This document shows, piece after piece, positions 61,505 through 64,000 of a stretch of DNA of 64,000 bases. Every line of letters starts with the position of its first letter. Within the stretch, counting starts at the first letter, position 1. Under the pieces are notes generated by a model. It saw only the letters and a list, made by a program, of their open reading frames with translations. It had not been told where the DNA came from and ran no database searches. A program made the position numbers and the translations under genes. Origin of the DNA: Deltaproteobacteria bacterium (GTDB lineage: Bacteria; Myxococcota_A; Polyangia; Polyangiales; JADJMO01); the NCBI GenBank assembly GCA_016182965.1, contig JACPFM010000083.1, positions 93,744 through 157,743 of the forward strand, in the 5' to 3' direction.

Positions 61505-63352
61505 CTACAGGGCGCGGAACTCGTCGGCCCCGTGGAGGGCGAGGTAGTGGCGCGGCACGCCCATGCAGGCGCGCGAGAGCGAGCAGTCGCTGCACGCCGG
61601 CACGCGGGTCATCCACTCCGTCTCCCAGGCGTGCAGGCGCGGGCGCTCCACCTGCGCGCGGATCGGCCCGAGGTACGACTCGTCGGCGCCGAGCACGCAC
61701 AGCGACGGGATGCCCGTCGGGTCTTGGAGATCGTGGGTGCGGACGCCGAGCGCGCGCGCGCGATCGATGGCGCGGAGGCGCGTCGGGGCGTAGTCGCGGT
61801 AGCGCGCGACGTGCGCGCGCCCCTCCTCGACGCTCGGGAACTCGTTGCGCACCGAGTGGAACTGGACGGTGATCAGCTCGCGGTGCGACGCCCAGCGGGC
61901 GGCGACCAGCTCCACGAAGTCGACGAGCAGCGGCGCGTTGTCGACGAAGACGAGGTGATTGAGCAGGCAGCGCACGCCGGCCGCGAGGAGCGCGTCGACC
62001 CCGCGCAGCGTCTTGTCGTGCGTGCCCGGCGCGGCGGTGAGGCGATCGGAGATCGCCGGGTCGGGGCCGTGCAGCGAGATCTGCGCGCTGGTCAGCCCCG
62101 CCTCGCGCAGCGCACGGGCCCGGTCGCCTCGCTCGAGCAGCACCGCGTTGGTCTGGAGCTCGATCTCCTCGAACCCGAGCGAGCGGGCGTAGCGCACGTG
62201 ATCGAGCAGATCGGGCGATAGCGTCGGCTCGCCGCCGGTGAGGATCACGCGCCGCGAGCCGCGCGCGAACGCCTCGTCGAGCGCGCCGCGCACTCTCTCG
62301 GCCGGCAGGTCGGTGTCCATGTCGGCGAGCTCGCAGAACCGGCAGACCTGGTTGCAGCGGTAGATGATCCCGATGCGGCTGGTCGGGCGATCGACCTCGG
62401 CGCCGTACTCGTAGTCGACGTGGAAGAACTTCTCGACGTCGCGCGCGCCGAGGACGCGCAGGCGGCTGCCGGCGCTCTTGCCCGGCCTCAGGAACGGCGT
62501 CGCGTCGGCGATCGCGAGGGGCGCGCGACCGCCGAGCGCGCGCGACAGGGAGGTCGCGGAGGCGGTGCAGCGGGTGGCGAGCGCGCAGGTCGCGCACGCG
62601 GGGTGCGCCTCGTTGGGCGCGCCCTCCTGCTCGCGGAGCACGCGCGAGAGCAGGCGGCGCGCGCGCCCCGAGAGCTCGACCGCGCACGGCGGCAGCGGGA
62701 TGCGCTCGGAGAGCTCGACCTCGATCCGGAGCTTCTCGGCGAGCCTCGCCGCCTCGTCGAGCTCCTCCGCGAGCGCCTGCCCTTGGCCTTTGAGACAGGG
62801 GCCTTCGAGACAGCCGGGCGAGGGCACCAGCACGAACCTCTTCAGCGCCGGCATCGCGGCGTGCAGACCGCCGATGCGCGCGGCCGCGCTCGGCAGCCCG
62901 GGCGACAGCGGCAGGTCGATCGCCACCTCGAGCCCGCGCTGGAGGGCGGCGGCGATCCCGGCGAGCACGTGCTTGGGGTGGGTTCGCTGCGAGATCAGCT
63001 CGCGGTGCGTCGTCGGCGTCATCGTCGCCACGGGGACCGCAACGCGCGTGACGCCGGCGGCGATCAGCGCGTCGACCCGCGGCGGGAGGCGCACGCCGGG
63101 CGTGTAGACCTCGATGGTGGTGAAGCCGCGCTCGGCGCAGCGCCGGACGAGCTGCTCGAGATCGGCCCGGCGCAGCGGATCTCCGCCGGAGATGCGCACC
63201 TCGGTGGCCCCGGCCGTGGCGGCGTCGTCGATCAGCCGGGTGAGCAGCGTGAACGGCGGATCGGCGCGGCCGTCGTCGGGGCTCGCGCAGAAGCCGCAGG
63301 AGTGGTCACATCGTCGCGTGACCTCGAGCGTCGCACTGCGCACGCGGTGCAT
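61505..63352 (-). CDS. Tandem radical SAM protein, island member 11
   Basis: The 615-residue protein has two complete radical SAM modules. The first has CDHSCGFC (Cys15, Cys19, Cys22), GGDP in place of GGEP and an internal CATCALATRCTASATSL motif. The second has CNQVCRFC (Cys333, Cys337, Cys340), TGGEPTLSPDL and the C-terminal CSDCSLSRACMGVPRHYLAL. Each half thus has its own cluster-type tail, suggesting fusion of two whole genes. The ATG at 63352 is used; a TTG 27 bp upstream would add nine residues. It is transcribed toward member 10, 57 bp away, probably as one unit. Confidence 0.83.
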   Translation of the reverse strand: MHRVRSATLEVTRRCDHSCGFCASPDDGRADPPFTLLTRLIDDAATAGATEVRISGGDPLRRADLEQLVRRCAERGFTTIEVYTPGVRLPPRVDALIAAGVTRVAVPVATMTPTTHRELISQRTHPKHVLAGIAAALQRGLEVAIDLPLSPGLPSAAARIGGLHAAMPALKRFVLVPSPGCLEGPCLKGQGQALAEELDEAARLAEKLRIEVELSERIPLPPCAVELSGRARRLLSRVLREQEGAPNEAHPACATCALATRCTASATSLSRALGGRAPLAIADATPFLRPGKSAGSRLRVLGARDVEKFFHVDYEYGAEVDRPTSRIGIIYRCNQVCRFCELADMDTDLPAERVRGALDEAFARGSRRVILTGGEPTLSPDLLDHVRYARSLGFEEIELQTNAVLLERGDRARALREAGLTSAQISLHGPDPAISDRLTAAPGTHDKTLRGVDALLAAGVRCLLNHLVFVDNAPLLVDFVELVAARWASHRELITVQFHSVRNEFPSVEEGRAHVARYRDYAPTRLRAIDRARALGVRTHDLQDPTGIPSLCVLGADESYLGPIRAQVERPRLHAWETEWMTRVPACSDCSLSRACMGVPRHYLALHGADEFRAL

Positions 63353-63472
63353 CGTCCCGCGGGCGGCGCCCTCGGGCAAGCTGTTCGGCGAACGGCGAAT
63401 GAACTTCCGCCGCGGCGTACTACGCTAGCGGGTCACGGGGCCCGACCGGGCGCTCGGGACCGAAGGACGGGG

Positions 63473-64000
63473 ATGCGACGCATACAGGTCATGAGCGAGT
63501 GCGCGCCGCGCTGTCCGTCGTGCGTCGCCTGCCGACCGGGCGGCGCGCCGGCCGACGAAGCCGCGGTGCTCGCGCAGCTCGCCGAGGTGCGCGGCGACGT
63601 CGTCCTCGGCGGCGGCGACGCGACGCGCTGGCCGCCGCTGCGATCGGTGCTCGAGGGGCTCCGCGCGCGCGACGAGCTGCGCGCGTGGGTCGAGGCGCCG
63701 GCCGCCGCGTTCACCGCCGGGTCGGTCGTGCGAGACCTCGCCGCGTGGGGCGCGCGTGGGGTGGTCGTCATGATCGAGGCGCTCGGCGAGCCGATGCGCC
63801 GCGCGCTCCGCGTGGGCGACGGCGAGGAGGCGGTGCGGCTCGCCGAGGAGGCGGGCCTCGCGACGCAGGCGCGCCTGCTGCTGCGGCCGAAGACGTTCGC
63901 CATCGCGGCGCCGCTCGCGCGCAAGCTCGCTCCGCGAAACGTGTGGCTCGAGATCGTCCGCCGCGACTGGGGCAAGGACGAGGTGCCGATGCCCGTCGAC
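63473..64000 (+). CDS. Radical SAM-like protein, N-terminal part (runs off the window)
   Basis: The visible 176 residues start MRRIQVMSECAPRCPSC, with a radical SAM-type motif Cys10, Cys14, Cys17, then a further Cys20. In the GGEP position is GGGD (VVLGGGDATRW). The rest resembles a compact TIM-barrel half (MIEALGEP, LEIVRRDW). The gene is open at the right edge. It is divergent from member 11, with 120 bp between start codons, so the island continues beyond the window. Confidence 0.65.
   Translation, partial: MRRIQVMSECAPRCPSCVACRPGGAPADEAAVLAQLAEVRGDVVLGGGDATRWPPLRSVLEGLRARDELRAWVEAPAAAFTAGSVVRDLAAWGARGVVVMIEALGEPMRRALRVGDGEEAVRLAEEAGLATQARLLLRPKTFAIAAPLARKLAPRNVWLEIVRRDWGKDEVPMPVD

Overview
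The window is very GC-rich, densely packed bacterial DNA with many GTG (and some TTG) starts, ATGA/GTGA stop-start overlaps and a taste for large secreted lipoproteins (MopE-type metal sites, RCC1 repeats, Cys-rich repeats) and Ser/Thr kinase-AAA fusions. That style suggests a myxobacterium-like member of the Myxococcota (Polyangia). This is inference from gene style; no rRNA or other phylogenetic marker is present.

Layout. (1) 1-9483, plus strand: the end of a YhaN-like ATPase gene, then recC-recB-recD with 4-bp stop-start overlaps, followed by a convergent SWIM zinc-finger gene. (2) 10717-27734, minus strand: a 13-gene, apparently single operon for carbohydrate metabolism: glycosyltransferase, UDP-galactopyranose mutase, GH2 hydrolase, galT, galK, a GH1/RmlD-like fusion, a complete sugar ABC importer, a DUF4380-like protein, a GT4 glycosyltransferase and a glycogen-debranching-type glucosidase. 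It appears to link import and breakdown of a galactoside to UDP-galactose and UDP-galactofuranose. (3) 27962-34519: an MBL-fold hydrolase, a small membrane protein and three large surface lipoproteins. (4) 34893 to the right edge: a radical SAM island with 12 radical SAM genes carrying 14 radical SAM domains, the last cut by the window end.

At the heart of the island is a minus-strand operon (52567 to 46684) that I read as a variant His-Xaa-Ser (Hxs) RiPP system: a stand-alone radical SAM protein, an HxsD-like protein with a long acidic tail, a second tiny HxsD-like protein, an HxsB-type radical SAM/SPASM maturase, a 91-residue precursor ending in one HCS and twelve HGS units plus Trp, and a tandem radical SAM protein whose second half resembles HxsC. 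A divergent gene encodes a HExxH protein of the type now known as aKG-HExxH peptide beta-hydroxylases. Upstream, a plus-strand operon combines a Tat-exported small protein, five radical SAM genes (two with cobalamin-binding-like N-termini) and a flavodoxin-FGE lipoprotein fusion. A DUF483 protein and further radical SAM genes lie between. Most of the non-SPASM radical SAM proteins share one C-terminal motif (C-x2-C-x5-C-x-G-[VA]-x3-Y-x4-G), which suggests paralogous expansion.

Control appears to involve a kinase-ATPase/FHA-AAA gene pair placed tail to tail, a good sigma70-like promoter with an overlapping palindrome at 34822-34867, a TATACT box and palindrome ahead of the HGS peptide gene, and -10-like boxes 6 to 9 nt upstream of many start codons, as expected for leaderless transcripts. 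No tRNA, rRNA, insertion sequence or CRISPR array was seen.
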